DNA from: Fen-1301 sp963786395
GTDB taxonomy: Bacteria; Bacteroidota; Ignavibacteria; Ignavibacteriales; Ignavibacteriaceae
Length of the DNA stretch: 64,000 nucleotides
Direction: 5' to 3'
Assembly (NCBI GenBank): GCA_963786395.1
Contig: CAWAZD010000009.1
Span: forward strand, 1 to 64,000
The position numbers and the translations under genes were made by a program. Positions 55,709-64,000 of this stretch are shown piece after piece. Position 1 is the stretch's first letter. The number at the start of each line of letters is the position of its first letter. The notes beneath the pieces are model-generated. The model was not told the origin of the DNA, made no database searches, and was given only the letters and a program-made list of their open reading frames with translations.

Positions 55709-56848
55709 CTAATTCTTAAGATTTATCGGACAGGCAACTGTAAAAATAGTTCCATCTTTCGCATTTGAAGTTAGACTGGCTTTACCTTTCAAATATTTTT
55801 CTGTTAGTAATTTTATGCTGTAGGTTCCTATCCCCCTTCCGGTACCCTTAGTAGTAAATGACCTCTGGAATATCTGAAGCTGATAATCACGTGGAATAAA
55901 AGTGTTATTATGAACCCAAAAACTGGCAATGTTCCCTTTTAAATTACAACCGGTATTAACAACCCCACCTGGTTCTATTGCTTCAAGTGCGTTTTTGATC
56001 ATATTACCCAATACTCTGCGAAGCAGAACTCTGTCAGAATTAATTGTAATAAGTTCCGATGATAAATCGATTTCTACCAATTTATCTTTCCCAGCCTCAT
56101 AAATGCTATAAAATCTGGTAATTTCCTTTAACAAATCCAGACTATTGAAAGTAGTTATCTCAATTTTTAAATCATTTGACTCGGCTGAGGCTATTTCCCG
56201 TTGTGCTACTATCTCTTCTAAAAGGGAATCAGATAAATTAATTATCATTTCAACATAATTGGTCTTGTCTGATGGATCCGATTCACCTAAAAGTTGTGCC
56301 GCTCCTCTCACACCACTTACTGTATTTATAATATCATGAAGGAATATTTTCTCCAGCATGGTCTTACGCTTTTCATGGCTGATGTCAAGAACCGAAAATA
56401 TTGTGAATTCATATCCATTGATTGATAGTGGTGTGGCAAAAACTTTAAGATCAAGTGCCTCAAGACTTCCGTTTTGAGTTATCCGGCATTCCTGCACGTC
56501 CGCTATCCCTTTTTGACTGTTGAGGATTGCATTTACAGCTCCACATGTTTTACAGAACTCGGTAGTACCACATCCTCCCGGGGTTTCTATTGAGTGAACA
56601 CAATTCAGAAGTTCGCCAGGACGCATTCCCAGAATCGAATTGAAATTATCCTCTTCTAATAATGATATTGCGGTATGGTTACTATAAATAATCTGCCTGC
56701 TATGATTGAGTATCAATATAATATCAGGGACTGCATCCATAACCTCACAAAGTAGTTTGTTCTCCAGGAAAATATTATGCTCTTTGATTAAATTAGGAAA
56801 AGTATCTCGTTCAGCACGGGCAAAAAATGTGGTGGTTATTTCTTTCAT
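55709..56848 (-). CDS. PAS-domain sensor histidine kinase with cysteine-rich PAS
   Basis: 379 residues, soluble (no span). A PAS domain (about 40-160: VMDAVPDIILILNHSRQIIY) holds a run of cysteines: LLNCVHSIETPGGCGTTEFC then KTCGAVNAIL, i.e. four Cys within 30 residues. The phospho-acceptor is the His in FLHDIINTVSGVRG, and the ATPase domain has GNMIKNALEAIEPGGVV (N box) and TTKGTGRGIGTYSIKLL. The cysteines could bind metal or react to redox. No partner regulator is adjacent; the receiver-only protein at 49896 is a candidate. Confidence 0.88.
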   Translation of the reverse strand: MKEITTTFFARAERDTFPNLIKEHNIFLENKLLCEVMDAVPDIILILNHSRQIIYSNHTAISLLEEDNFNSILGMRPGELLNCVHSIETPGGCGTTEFCKTCGAVNAILNSQKGIADVQECRITQNGSLEALDLKVFATPLSINGYEFTIFSVLDISHEKRKTMLEKIFLHDIINTVSGVRGAAQLLGESDPSDKTNYVEMIINLSDSLLEEIVAQREIASAESNDLKIEITTFNSLDLLKEITRFYSIYEAGKDKLVEIDLSSELITINSDRVLLRRVLGNMIKNALEAIEPGGVVNTGCNLKGNIASFWVHNNTFIPRDYQLQIFQRSFTTKGTGRGIGTYSIKLLTEKYLKGKASLTSNAKDGTIFTVACPINLKN

Positions 56849-57016
56849 AATTTTAATGTCTTATTTATTGTATGTTTAACATCCTTTATCGATTAATAAA
56901 GGATTTCTTTACTAGGGTTATGAAAATACATCTAACTACTAAAATAATATGAAACAGTTAAACTAAAAAGGTAAATATCATTAAGACTTGATTCAAAGGG
57001 TCATGAAAGAATAGTT

Positions 57017-57382
57017 TTATTTTTGATTTGAAATCCCGGTTAATCTTTCCCTGTCTTTTTTAGCAAGACTACTGATTACAAGATTATATGAAAGATCTAT
57101 CCAATCATAAATGAATTTATCCGGAACAGACCCATCAAGTTCAATTGTATTCCAATGAACTTTGCTCATATGATAGCCGGGTGTTACCGCCTCATATCTT
57201 TCACGCAGTTCCACAGCCAACTCCGGTTCGCATTTTATATTTATACTTACCGGTGGGTTGAGATTTAATAGAAGAAACATCTTCCCTAATACCTTATATA
57301 CAGGAGTATCCTCATCAAAGGGAAGACTTTCGGTAACCTCCTGTTTTTTAAGACAAAATTCTCTGACTTTTTCAATATCCAT
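57017..57382 (-). CDS. MmcQ/YjbR-family protein
   Basis: 121 residues with the YjbR pattern: VREFCLKKQEVTESLPFDED, VYKVLGKMFLLLNL, SINIKCEPELAVELRERYEAV and GYHMSKVHWNTIELDG, WIDLSYNLV. The family resembles DNA-binding folds but function is unsettled. It lies 66 bases after hemB on the same strand with a hairpin repeat between, so it is probably not part of the hem operon. Confidence 0.9.
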   Translation of the reverse strand: MDIEKVREFCLKKQEVTESLPFDEDTPVYKVLGKMFLLLNLNPPVSINIKCEPELAVELRERYEAVTPGYHMSKVHWNTIELDGSVPDKFIYDWIDLSYNLVISSLAKKDRERLTGISNQK

Positions 57383-57396
57383 ATTTAACCACTAGC

Positions 57397-57421
57397 CCAG
57401 TCCCGATTCTGTCGGGACTGG
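57397..57421. repeat. Hairpin repeat after hemB
   Basis: CCAGTCCCGA and TCGGGACTGG form a perfect 10-bp stem with loop TTCTG. It belongs to the AGCCCAGTCC class seen at 1072. It sits between hemB and the YjbR gene and may act as terminator of the hem operon. Confidence 0.6.
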
Positions 57422-57448
57422 AATTGTTGACAATAAATAAATTAATAA

Positions 57449-58435
57449 TCACTTCGCATTTTTATCTATATATCTCGCAGCGTCCTTAGCAAAATATGTT
57501 AATATCATATCCGCGCCTGCTCGTTTAATGGCATTCAAAGATTCCATCATTACCCTTTCCTCATCGATCCATCCATTCTTTCCTGCAGCCTTAATCATTG
57601 CAAATTCACCTGATACCTGGTATGCTGCCGTAGGCATCTCAAATGTTTGCTTTGCTCTGTATATAATATCAAGATAGGGGCCCGCAGGTTTCACCATAAT
57701 AATATCCGCACCTTCTTCAATATCGTCGGCAATTTCCCTCATGGCTTCATTTCCGTTACCTGGATCCATTTGGTGCGATCTTCTGTCACCAAATGCAGGT
57801 GTTGATTCAGCCGCTTCCCTGAAAGGACCGTAATAACCGGAAGCATATTTTGCCGCGTAACTCATAACGGGAATCTTCTGAAATCCCTTTTCGTCAAGGG
57901 CTTTACGGATTGCGCCAATCCTGCCGTCCATCATATCAGAAGGAGCAATTATATCGGCACCCGCTTCGGCATGTGAAACAGATTCTTTAACAAGAAGTTC
58001 AACTGTCTCATCGTTTAGTATCTCTTCTCCCTTTAGCACTCCGCAATGACCATGGGATGTATATTCGCATAAACAAACATCCGTTATAACAAGTAAGTTT
58101 TTTACCTGCTCCTTAATTGCCCTGACTGCCTGCTGTATTATTCCGTTTGGATCATACGCACCAGAACCAACTTCATCTTTATGATCGGGAATACCAAACA
58201 AAATTACTGCTGGAATTCCTAGTGCTGCAATCTCTTTACACTCCTTAACTATTTCATCAACCGACATTTGATAGTTGCCGGGCATAGATTTTATTTCTTT
58301 CTTAATATTTTTACCGGGTACTGCAAACAATGGATAAATGAAATCATTTTTTGTAACGACAGTTTCCCGTATCAAATCTCTTACGAGCGGATTATATCTT
58401 AATCGTCTCATCCTTTTAGTTGGATACACAGCCAT
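57449..58435 (-). CDS. hemB: Porphobilinogen synthase (5-aminolevulinate dehydratase)
   Basis: Joins two 5-aminolevulinate molecules into porphobilinogen. 328 residues, the usual length. RLRYNPLVRDLIRETVV at the start; DVCLCEYTSHGHCGVL carries the three cysteines of the zinc-type active site; the two Schiff-base lysines are in MSYAAKYASGYYGPF and IIMVKPAGPYLD. It is the last gene of the hem operon, 18 bases after hemG. The zinc ligands indicate a zinc-dependent rather than magnesium-only enzyme. Confidence 0.96.
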   Translation of the reverse strand: MAVYPTKRMRRLRYNPLVRDLIRETVVTKNDFIYPLFAVPGKNIKKEIKSMPGNYQMSVDEIVKECKEIAALGIPAVILFGIPDHKDEVGSGAYDPNGIIQQAVRAIKEQVKNLLVITDVCLCEYTSHGHCGVLKGEEILNDETVELLVKESVSHAEAGADIIAPSDMMDGRIGAIRKALDEKGFQKIPVMSYAAKYASGYYGPFREAAESTPAFGDRRSHQMDPGNGNEAMREIADDIEEGADIIMVKPAGPYLDIIYRAKQTFEMPTAAYQVSGEFAMIKAAGKNGWIDEERVMMESLNAIKRAGADMILTYFAKDAARYIDKNAK

Positions 58436-58453
58436 TTTTCTACTCCTTAACTT

Positions 58454-59827
58454 TCAATTAGAAAAGTTTTTTATTTTATTTACTATCTTCTCTGCACTCT
58501 TAATACAATCTCCTACAGAAATACCGTCTCTGTAATTACCAGCAATTATTAACCCCGGGTTTTCTTTCTCAAATGTTACAAAAGAATTTTCATGTTCAAT
58601 GTAACCGATGTTGTATTGAGGTATCGCTTTAGGCCATAATTTATAAGATAGATATACAGGATCGGAGTTAATTTTCATTAATGTTTCGAATTCATTTCTT
58701 ACTCTTTTGAATAAAGCCTCCTTATCAAAGGTTGCTACCAATGGATCCCGAGCGCCCCCAACAAATAAGGTAAATGCTGCTTTATCTTCCGGGGCGCGGT
58801 TAGGAAAAAGTACTGAACTCCATATTGCTCCAAGAAAACTCTTCTTTTCTTTTGCCGGAATAAGGAATCCAAAACCATCAAGCGGACGCCCGACATCTTT
58901 CATCTCGTATCCTAAATAAATAACAAGTACCGGTGGATAGTAAATCTTATTCAAATGCTCAGCTACTTTTTCATCAAGAGGGCAGAATAATTCTGAGGCA
59001 ATATAGGCCGGAACCGTTGACACCAGATAGTTACATGTAATGCTTACAGGATTGCCTTTATCTAAATAATTTATTTTATATCCTGAAGCGGCTCTTTCTA
59101 TTGATGTTACCTCAGCTTGAAGATGTACCTTGTCGCCAAGATTTTTTGCTATTGTTTCGGGTAATATCTGCATACCACTAACAAAAGAAAACATTTTGGC
59201 AGATTGCTTGGCTACCTCAGGTCGGTTCTTCCTTTCTTTTATACTCTTAAAAGTTCCTACTATTAGTCCGCCGTATTTTTCTTCAAGATCATATAATTTA
59301 GGAAAAGCAGACTTTACACTTAAGTCTTCAGGATTCCCTGCATATACTCCTGCAACAAACGGGTTGATTGCATAATCGAGGAATTCTTTTCCCAATCTTC
59401 TCTTTACAAAATCCGCAATACTCTGATAGTATCCGTCTTTTGATCTTCTAATAAACGGCTCGGCAAATAACCTTAACTTTCCACTTTTGGAGAAAAGCTT
59501 TGATTTAAAGAAACTAATCGGATTCATTGGCAGAGGGTGAAGTACATTATCCCTCAAAATATATCTTTTATTTCCTTTTCTGTTTGCATATACAAGCTCT
59601 TCCTTCAGGTTGAGTTCGTTTACAATCTGTTCTATCAATGGAGTAGTTTCAAGTCCGCTGTTAGGCCCGCGGTCAAACATGTAACCATTTTCAGAAATAC
59701 TTTCGACAGATCCACCTACAGCATTCTTTTTTTCGAGTACTGTGACGTCATAGCCTTCCTTTTTAAGGAGATAAGCAGCAGTTAAACCGGAAACTCCCGC
59801 ACCCATTATAACAACTTTGTTATCCAT
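58454..59827 (-). CDS. hemG: Protoporphyrinogen/coproporphyrinogen oxidase (HemG/HemY type)
   Basis: A flavin oxidase of 457 residues acting near the end of heme synthesis. The FAD motif VVIMGAGVSGLTAAYLLKKE lies at residues 5-24; MFDRGPNSGLETTPLI is the second family signature, and GNYRDGISVGDCIKSAEKI closes the protein. Whether it oxidises coproporphyrinogen III or protoporphyrinogen IX is not clear from sequence. The neighbour hemN makes protoporphyrinogen, so the second substrate is likely here. Gaps are 19 bases after hemN and 18 before hemB. Confidence 0.93.
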   Translation of the reverse strand: MDNKVVIMGAGVSGLTAAYLLKKEGYDVTVLEKKNAVGGSVESISENGYMFDRGPNSGLETTPLIEQIVNELNLKEELVYANRKGNKRYILRDNVLHPLPMNPISFFKSKLFSKSGKLRLFAEPFIRRSKDGYYQSIADFVKRRLGKEFLDYAINPFVAGVYAGNPEDLSVKSAFPKLYDLEEKYGGLIVGTFKSIKERKNRPEVAKQSAKMFSFVSGMQILPETIAKNLGDKVHLQAEVTSIERAASGYKINYLDKGNPVSITCNYLVSTVPAYIASELFCPLDEKVAEHLNKIYYPPVLVIYLGYEMKDVGRPLDGFGFLIPAKEKKSFLGAIWSSVLFPNRAPEDKAAFTLFVGGARDPLVATFDKEALFKRVRNEFETLMKINSDPVYLSYKLWPKAIPQYNIGYIEHENSFVTFEKENPGLIIAGNYRDGISVGDCIKSAEKIVNKIKNFSN

Positions 59828-59846
59828 TAATTATACCTCATTTAAG

Positions 59847-61223
59847 TTATACTGTCCTTGAATATTTTGAAGTATCTTCCTGTCTTTCAATATACCCGTC
59901 AAAGTTAATTGCAATGTTCCTGATAAGAAGCCGCCCCATCCCATTGACAATTATTTTGTCGTTAGTGATCTTAAGAAGATCATCTGATTCCATTTCCTTT
60001 AGATTATTTAATCCCCAGGCAAAATAAGTTCTGAAATTTATATTAAATTTCTGTTCGATGGATTTAATATCTAATTCAAAATCACACATAATTTTCATGA
60101 TAACATATCTGCGTATAATATCGTCATCGCTTAGTCTGTATCCTTTTGCAACAGGCAATATTTCATCGTCGAGCGCTTTATAATATTCTCTTTCTGTCTT
60201 GTAATTCTGAGTGTAAATATGCTCAAGCTGACTGATTCCGGTTATCCCCATTGCATATAGGTCGGCACCTGCGTTTGTGCTATATCCCTGGAAATTCCTG
60301 TATAGTTTTTTCTCCCTAAGTGCTATGGCAAGTTCATCATCTGGTTTAGCAAAATGATCCATTCCAATAAACACATACCCAGCTTCGGTTAGTTTCTCTC
60401 CCGTCATCTTTAAGATATTAAGTTTCTCTTCGGGTTCAGGAATATCCTCTGTCCGGATTAGCCCCATATGCTTTTTCATCCACGGCACATGTGCATAATT
60501 AAAAACGGCAATACGGTCAGGAGAAATATCAATAACATGGTCAACGGTATTAGCAAATGTATCGACAGTCTGGAAGGGGAGTCCATACATGAGATCAAGA
60601 TTAAAGCTGTGGAATTTTAATTCCCTTATCCAATCGCATGCCTGCCGGGTAATATCTTCCGGCTGGATTCTGTTTACTGCTTTCTGGACTTTTTCATTGA
60701 AATCCTGAACCCCCATGCTTATCCTATTGAATCCATTATGGCGAAGTGCCTCAAGATGCTCTTTTGTTAACCCGCGGGGATCAATCTCGCAGCTATTTTC
60801 AGAAGTTTCTTTAAAATTAAAGGATTCTTTAATGTAATAAGCAAGGTCGGAAATTTCATCGGGATTTAGATGAGTTGGTGTACCCCCTCCCCAATGTAAT
60901 TGTGCAACCTGCCGATCTACCAAAAGAAAACTTCGCAGCATATCCATTTCTTTTTTAAGATATTTCTGGTATTCCTTAACCCTGTCGCGGTTTCTGGTAA
61001 TTATCATGTTGCAACCGCAGAAATAGCAAAGAGTGTCGCAATAAGGGAGATGAAAATATAATGAAAGATCCGGGAGATTCTCACCATAATTGGTTTTGAC
61101 TATCTCATCCATATAATTTTCATGATTGAAGCTTTCATTAAAATGCGGAGCCGTGGGGTAACTTGTATACCTTGGTCCTGGCTTATCATATTTTCTGAAC
61201 TTTGCTAAATCTAATTCGAACAT
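59847..61223 (-). CDS. hemN: Oxygen-independent coproporphyrinogen III dehydrogenase
   Basis: A radical-SAM enzyme converting coproporphyrinogen III to protoporphyrinogen IX without oxygen. 458 residues. YFHLPYCDTLCYFCGCNMII holds the CxxxCxxC iron-sulfur motif, extended with a further Cys as in true HemN; GGGTPTHLNPDEISDL is the SAM-binding strand; EIDPRGLTKEHLEALRHNGF and RISMGVQDFNEKVQKAVNR follow. The C-terminal lid domain is present. Its length and motifs favour HemN over HemW. Presence beside HemG fits an organism that makes heme with little or no oxygen. Confidence 0.95.
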   Translation of the reverse strand: MFELDLAKFRKYDKPGPRYTSYPTAPHFNESFNHENYMDEIVKTNYGENLPDLSLYFHLPYCDTLCYFCGCNMIITRNRDRVKEYQKYLKKEMDMLRSFLLVDRQVAQLHWGGGTPTHLNPDEISDLAYYIKESFNFKETSENSCEIDPRGLTKEHLEALRHNGFNRISMGVQDFNEKVQKAVNRIQPEDITRQACDWIRELKFHSFNLDLMYGLPFQTVDTFANTVDHVIDISPDRIAVFNYAHVPWMKKHMGLIRTEDIPEPEEKLNILKMTGEKLTEAGYVFIGMDHFAKPDDELAIALREKKLYRNFQGYSTNAGADLYAMGITGISQLEHIYTQNYKTEREYYKALDDEILPVAKGYRLSDDDIIRRYVIMKIMCDFELDIKSIEQKFNINFRTYFAWGLNNLKEMESDDLLKITNDKIIVNGMGRLLIRNIAINFDGYIERQEDTSKYSRTV

Positions 61224-61279
61224 ATTCTATACTCCTTTAGTCCTGCTAAGTCTTATTCTTTTGACTATCTGCATTTTCC

Positions 61280-62326
61280 TTATTTAAATCTTTGACTTTC
61301 TTCCTTAACAAAATTAACCATAGCTTTTGCATTTTCAGGATCTACATCAGGTAATATCCCATGCCCAAGATTAAATATGTGCCCACTGCCACGACCATAA
61401 GAACTTAAAATTCTAATAACTTCTTCTTTTATCCTTTCCTTTGGTGCATATAGTAATGTTGGATCCATGTTTCCCTGGATGGCTGTTTTACCGCTCAGAA
61501 CAGTTCTCGCAACACTGATATCATTTGTCCAATCAAGCCCTAAAACATCTGCACCCGATGCTGCAATTTTTGTTAGATCATAATGAACTCCTTTTGCAAA
61601 GAAGATAATCGGTTCATTTGTCCTTTTAATTGAGGAGATAATTTTTGTTATATAAGGAAGAGAAAATTCCTCATAATCATGAGGTGAAAGTATACCTCCC
61701 CAGGTATCAAATATTTGTACAGCATCAACACCAGCCTCAATTTTAGCTGAAAGATAATCCGAAACTGCTACTGAAAGTTTATCCAGAACCTGATGAGCAA
61801 GTTTAGGATTAGTATATATTAACTTTTTAATAATGGAAAAGTTTTTAGAACCTTTCCCCTCAACCATGTACGTTAATAATGTCCACGGTGAACCGCTGAA
61901 ACCGATTAACGGCACTCTACCATTGAGTAACTTTTTTGTTAAACTAACAGCATCAAGAACGTACTTCAGGTCTTTCCAGGGATCAATTATTTTTAGCTTA
62001 TCAGAATCTGATTTGGTTCTTATAGGCTTAGGAAACATCGGTCCCTTCCCTTCATGCATTTCTAATTGCATTCCCATAGCATCCGGGATAACTAATATAT
62101 CTGAAAAAAGTATTGCTGCATCAACTCCTATAATATCTACCGGCTGAATGGTTACCTCTGCTGCCAGTTCGGGAGTTTTGCACATTGTAATGAAATCAGC
62201 CTTTTCCCTTATAGCCCTGTACTGGGGCAGATATCTTCCTGCCTGACGCATAATCCATACAGGTGTACGTTCTGTTTTTTCTCTTCTGCATGCTCTTAAA
62301 AAAAGGTCGTTCTGTAATAAGTTCAA
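61280..62326 (-). CDS. hemE: Uroporphyrinogen decarboxylase
   Basis: Removes four carboxyl groups from uroporphyrinogen III to give coproporphyrinogen III. 348 residues. Signatures: TPVWIMRQAGRYLPQYRAIR at residues 21-40 and GFSGSPWTLLTYMVEGKG near 143; IQGNMDPTLLYAPKE near 290 is also typical. It overlaps the end of the hemD gene by four bases (ATGA) and is followed after 56 bases by hemN. Confidence 0.96.
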   Translation of the reverse strand: MNLLQNDLFLRACRREKTERTPVWIMRQAGRYLPQYRAIREKADFITMCKTPELAAEVTIQPVDIIGVDAAILFSDILVIPDAMGMQLEMHEGKGPMFPKPIRTKSDSDKLKIIDPWKDLKYVLDAVSLTKKLLNGRVPLIGFSGSPWTLLTYMVEGKGSKNFSIIKKLIYTNPKLAHQVLDKLSVAVSDYLSAKIEAGVDAVQIFDTWGGILSPHDYEEFSLPYITKIISSIKRTNEPIIFFAKGVHYDLTKIAASGADVLGLDWTNDISVARTVLSGKTAIQGNMDPTLLYAPKERIKEEVIRILSSYGRGSGHIFNLGHGILPDVDPENAKAMVNFVKEESQRFK

Positions 62327-63735
62327 TTTTTCTCCTGGTTCATCTTGTAATAATTAACAATAGCTTTAGCAAGTCCCTCAATAGTAAATTCTTCCGGCAT
62401 AATATCAATTTTGAGCTTTCTGTTCTCAATAGCAGATTTTGTCGTTGGACCAATAGCCGCAATGGCAGATTTTTCAAAATACCGGGATGGATCTTTAATT
62501 CTAAGGATTTGCAGAAAATTTTCAAAAGTAGAAGGACTTGTAAATATAAAGAGATCGGGATTGCTGTTTTTAAGATTCTCAATATATGGGGCAAGACATT
62601 CTTGAGATGGTACCGCAACGTTATAAACCGGAACTGATTTAATCACCGCTCCCAGTTCTTCCAGATTTTTTGGTAACTCCTCTCTGCCTATTGCAGAACG
62701 GGGGATAAATATTACCTTCTTGTTCAGTCGGAATTTAATAAGTTCGTAAGTAACACCTTCGCTGCTAAAGTCCTTTGGTATTATATTAATCGGGATCCCG
62801 TATTTATCACAGATAGCTGCGGTTTTGTTACCGACAGCCACAACTATAATCTTTGTATAATTTATTGTACAGTTAAGTTCTTCAAGGCGTTTGCTGTACA
62901 TTTTAACTGCATGCGCTGAGGTAAAAATGATAAAGTTGATTTTATGTTTACTGATAATGAATTCATCAAATTGTTCCCAACTATCTGGCTGAACTATATC
63001 CAAAGTGGGGAAAGTAATTACCTCTGCTCCTAGGTGTATAAATATTTCTGCAGATTCTTTGGATGTCTCAACGGCTCTGGTAACAACAATTGTTTTACCC
63101 TTTAAAGGAAGATCATTATTATATTGGAATCCGGAAAACAAACCATGCAGTATAAAGTCATATGTTTTTTCTCTTTCGGTTATTTTCTGATCTTCATTCA
63201 ATCCTTTAGCTATACCGCGCTGAACCGAACCATAAATGCTTCCAAGTACAAGATCGACACCAAACTCGTCATCAATATCCCTGAAGATCCCTTCGTTTTT
63301 TCCGGATTTTATTATGTTTCTTAATGTTTCCTTAAGGTCCTTTTCTAATTCTATTAATTCATCGCATAAAATATAGTCCGCACTAAATGTTTCTTTCCTG
63401 TACATCATGAAAAAATTCTGATATTTCATCATGAACATATAAAGATGAAGAATATAAGAACGAAGAGAGTCGACAATGTCTTTTTTTTCTGAAATTATTC
63501 CATTTAGAGAGGTATTAAGTTTTTCCATTCTCCCTTTCATTATAGAATAATAAAGTTCTTCCTTGGAAGAGAAATAATTATATATAGTCCCCTTTGCTAT
63601 GGATGCTAATTTAGCAACATCTTCCATCATCACTTCGTGATAACTTTTTCGGGAGAACAGGATAGAGGCAGAATCTATTATCTTATTCCTTTTAATCTCT
63701 TTACCATTTTGTTTTCTTAATTCAGGAATTATCAT
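62323..63735 (-). CDS. hemD: TetR-type regulator fused to uroporphyrinogen-III synthase (HemD)
   Basis: 470 residues in two parts. Residues about 1-200 are a TetR-family regulator: the HTH reads SILFSRKSYHEVMMEDVAKL then ASIAKGTIYNYFSSKEELYY, followed by an all-helical region. Residues about 210-470 are a HEM4 domain (LKGKTIVVTRAVETSKESAE, FTSAHAVKMYSKRLEELN, VVAVGNKTAAICDKYGI, FTSPSTFENFLQI, AAIGPTTKSAIE), which closes the uroporphyrinogen III ring. There is no stop or restart between them and the frame is continuous. It is the first of the five hem genes in the leftward operon and overlaps hemE. A regulator tied to a heme enzyme at the head of its own operon suggests self-control by pathway intermediates; this is inference. 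Confidence 0.9.
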   Translation of the reverse strand: MIIPELRKQNGKEIKRNKIIDSASILFSRKSYHEVMMEDVAKLASIAKGTIYNYFSSKEELYYSIMKGRMEKLNTSLNGIISEKKDIVDSLRSYILHLYMFMMKYQNFFMMYRKETFSADYILCDELIELEKDLKETLRNIIKSGKNEGIFRDIDDEFGVDLVLGSIYGSVQRGIAKGLNEDQKITEREKTYDFILHGLFSGFQYNNDLPLKGKTIVVTRAVETSKESAEIFIHLGAEVITFPTLDIVQPDSWEQFDEFIISKHKINFIIFTSAHAVKMYSKRLEELNCTINYTKIIVVAVGNKTAAICDKYGIPINIIPKDFSSEGVTYELIKFRLNKKVIFIPRSAIGREELPKNLEELGAVIKSVPVYNVAVPSQECLAPYIENLKNSNPDLFIFTSPSTFENFLQILRIKDPSRYFEKSAIAAIGPTTKSAIENRKLKIDIMPEEFTIEGLAKAIVNYYKMNQEKN

Positions 63736-63749
63736 CGTATCTTAACAAT

Positions 63750-64000
63750 TTATTTAATATTCCAATCATGCATTGCAATAACAAGCCCGGTGTTAGCGTC
63801 AATTATTATTTCTTTACCGCTGCCTCTAAAACCTTGAGTGCTTTCAGATGCCTGATCAGTCGATATAATCTGCCAAACATACTGGTTAAGGTTCGAATTC
63901 CAGGTAAATTCGGTTTTCCAGTCTTTAATACCAATAGGTAATCCGCTGTCTTTGGCTATTTTCACAGCTTGATCTTCAGTAATGTTGAAATTACAATCCT
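63750..64000 (-). CDS. PepSY-like protein, C-terminal part, runs off the window
   Basis: The frame is open to the window edge: CNFNITEDQAVKIAKDSGLP, TWNSNLNQYVWQIISTDQ, then GSGKEIIIDANTGLVIAMHD and WNIK with a stop at 63750-63752. The pattern (ITEDQAVKIAK ... Y.W.I ... IDANTG.V) is that of a PepSY-type domain, often found in periplasmic or protease-inhibitory proteins. The real start is upstream of the window, not the internal GTG near 63965. It ends 14 bases before the HemD fusion gene, so it may be the preceding gene of the same transcript. Confidence 0.6.
   Translation of the reverse strand, partial: DCNFNITEDQAVKIAKDSGLPIGIKDWKTEFTWNSNLNQYVWQIISTDQASESTQGFRGSGKEIIIDANTGLVIAMHDWNIK

Noticed and set aside
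62340..62618. 92-residue frame on the minus strand inside hemD
   Set aside because: It is the same strand in another frame, entirely inside the HEM4 coding region, rich in Leu/Ile from frame-shifted reading.

Overview
The window looks like chromosomal DNA of an AT-rich member of the Bacteroidota/Ignavibacteria lineage. The evidence is several secreted proteins ending in type IX secretion (T9SS) sorting domains of the YPNPFNPST type common in Ignavibacteria, a Bacteroidota-style propeller hybrid sensor kinase, and one promoter with TTTG / TAnnTTTG-like boxes. No tRNA, rRNA, transposase, prophage or CRISPR array was recognised by eye. Many small GC-rich palindromic repeats lie between genes.

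Layout. 0-10.4 kb: every gene is broken by frameshifts (ClpB C-terminus, HD-domain protein, an unknown protein, a large hybrid histidine kinase, a small membrane protein, an L,D-transpeptidase, a lipoprotein), probably sequence error near a contig end but possibly decay. 10.8-13.6 kb: an intact arsenic operon arsR-arsC-acr3-arsM with two near-identical ArsR operators. 13.7-24.1 kb: housekeeping and metabolic genes (SDR epimerase, secreted pullulanase-like GH13 enzyme, two unknowns, fumC, a cytidylate-kinase-like protein, a tricorn-type protease).

24.9-40.3 kb is the most unusual part. A NarL-type two-component system and two small unknown genes are followed by modules of T9SS-exported surface proteins: four near-duplicate PQQ-like beta-propeller proteins, two copies of a fibronectin-III-like protein (one broken), one further secreted protein and a YCF48-like propeller protein. 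The 12-bp palindrome AGTAACGTTACT occurs as pairs exactly 21 bp apart before the kinase and before every module (five pairs); a single copy lies at the end of the response-regulator gene. I infer a dedicated regulon of mosaic surface proteins under the local two-component system.

40.6-46.2 kb: tdh-kbl (threonine degradation), a CstA-family carrier and a BtpA-family protein, all rich in C-ending codons. 46.3-48.9 kb: a secreted NUC1-type nuclease, frameshifted, convergent with a homologue of the cyanobacterial nuclease inhibitor NuiA. 49.2-57.4 kb: a DUF1579 protein, a lone receiver protein, hemL, a frameshifted HI0933-type flavoprotein, a beta-CASP metallo-beta-lactamase, a PAS histidine kinase and a YjbR protein. 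57.4-64 kb: a leftward heme operon, hemD-hemE-hemN-hemG-hemB, in which HemD carries an N-terminal TetR-type regulator; a PepSY-like gene precedes it at the window edge.

All assignments are from reading the sequence; no database search was run.
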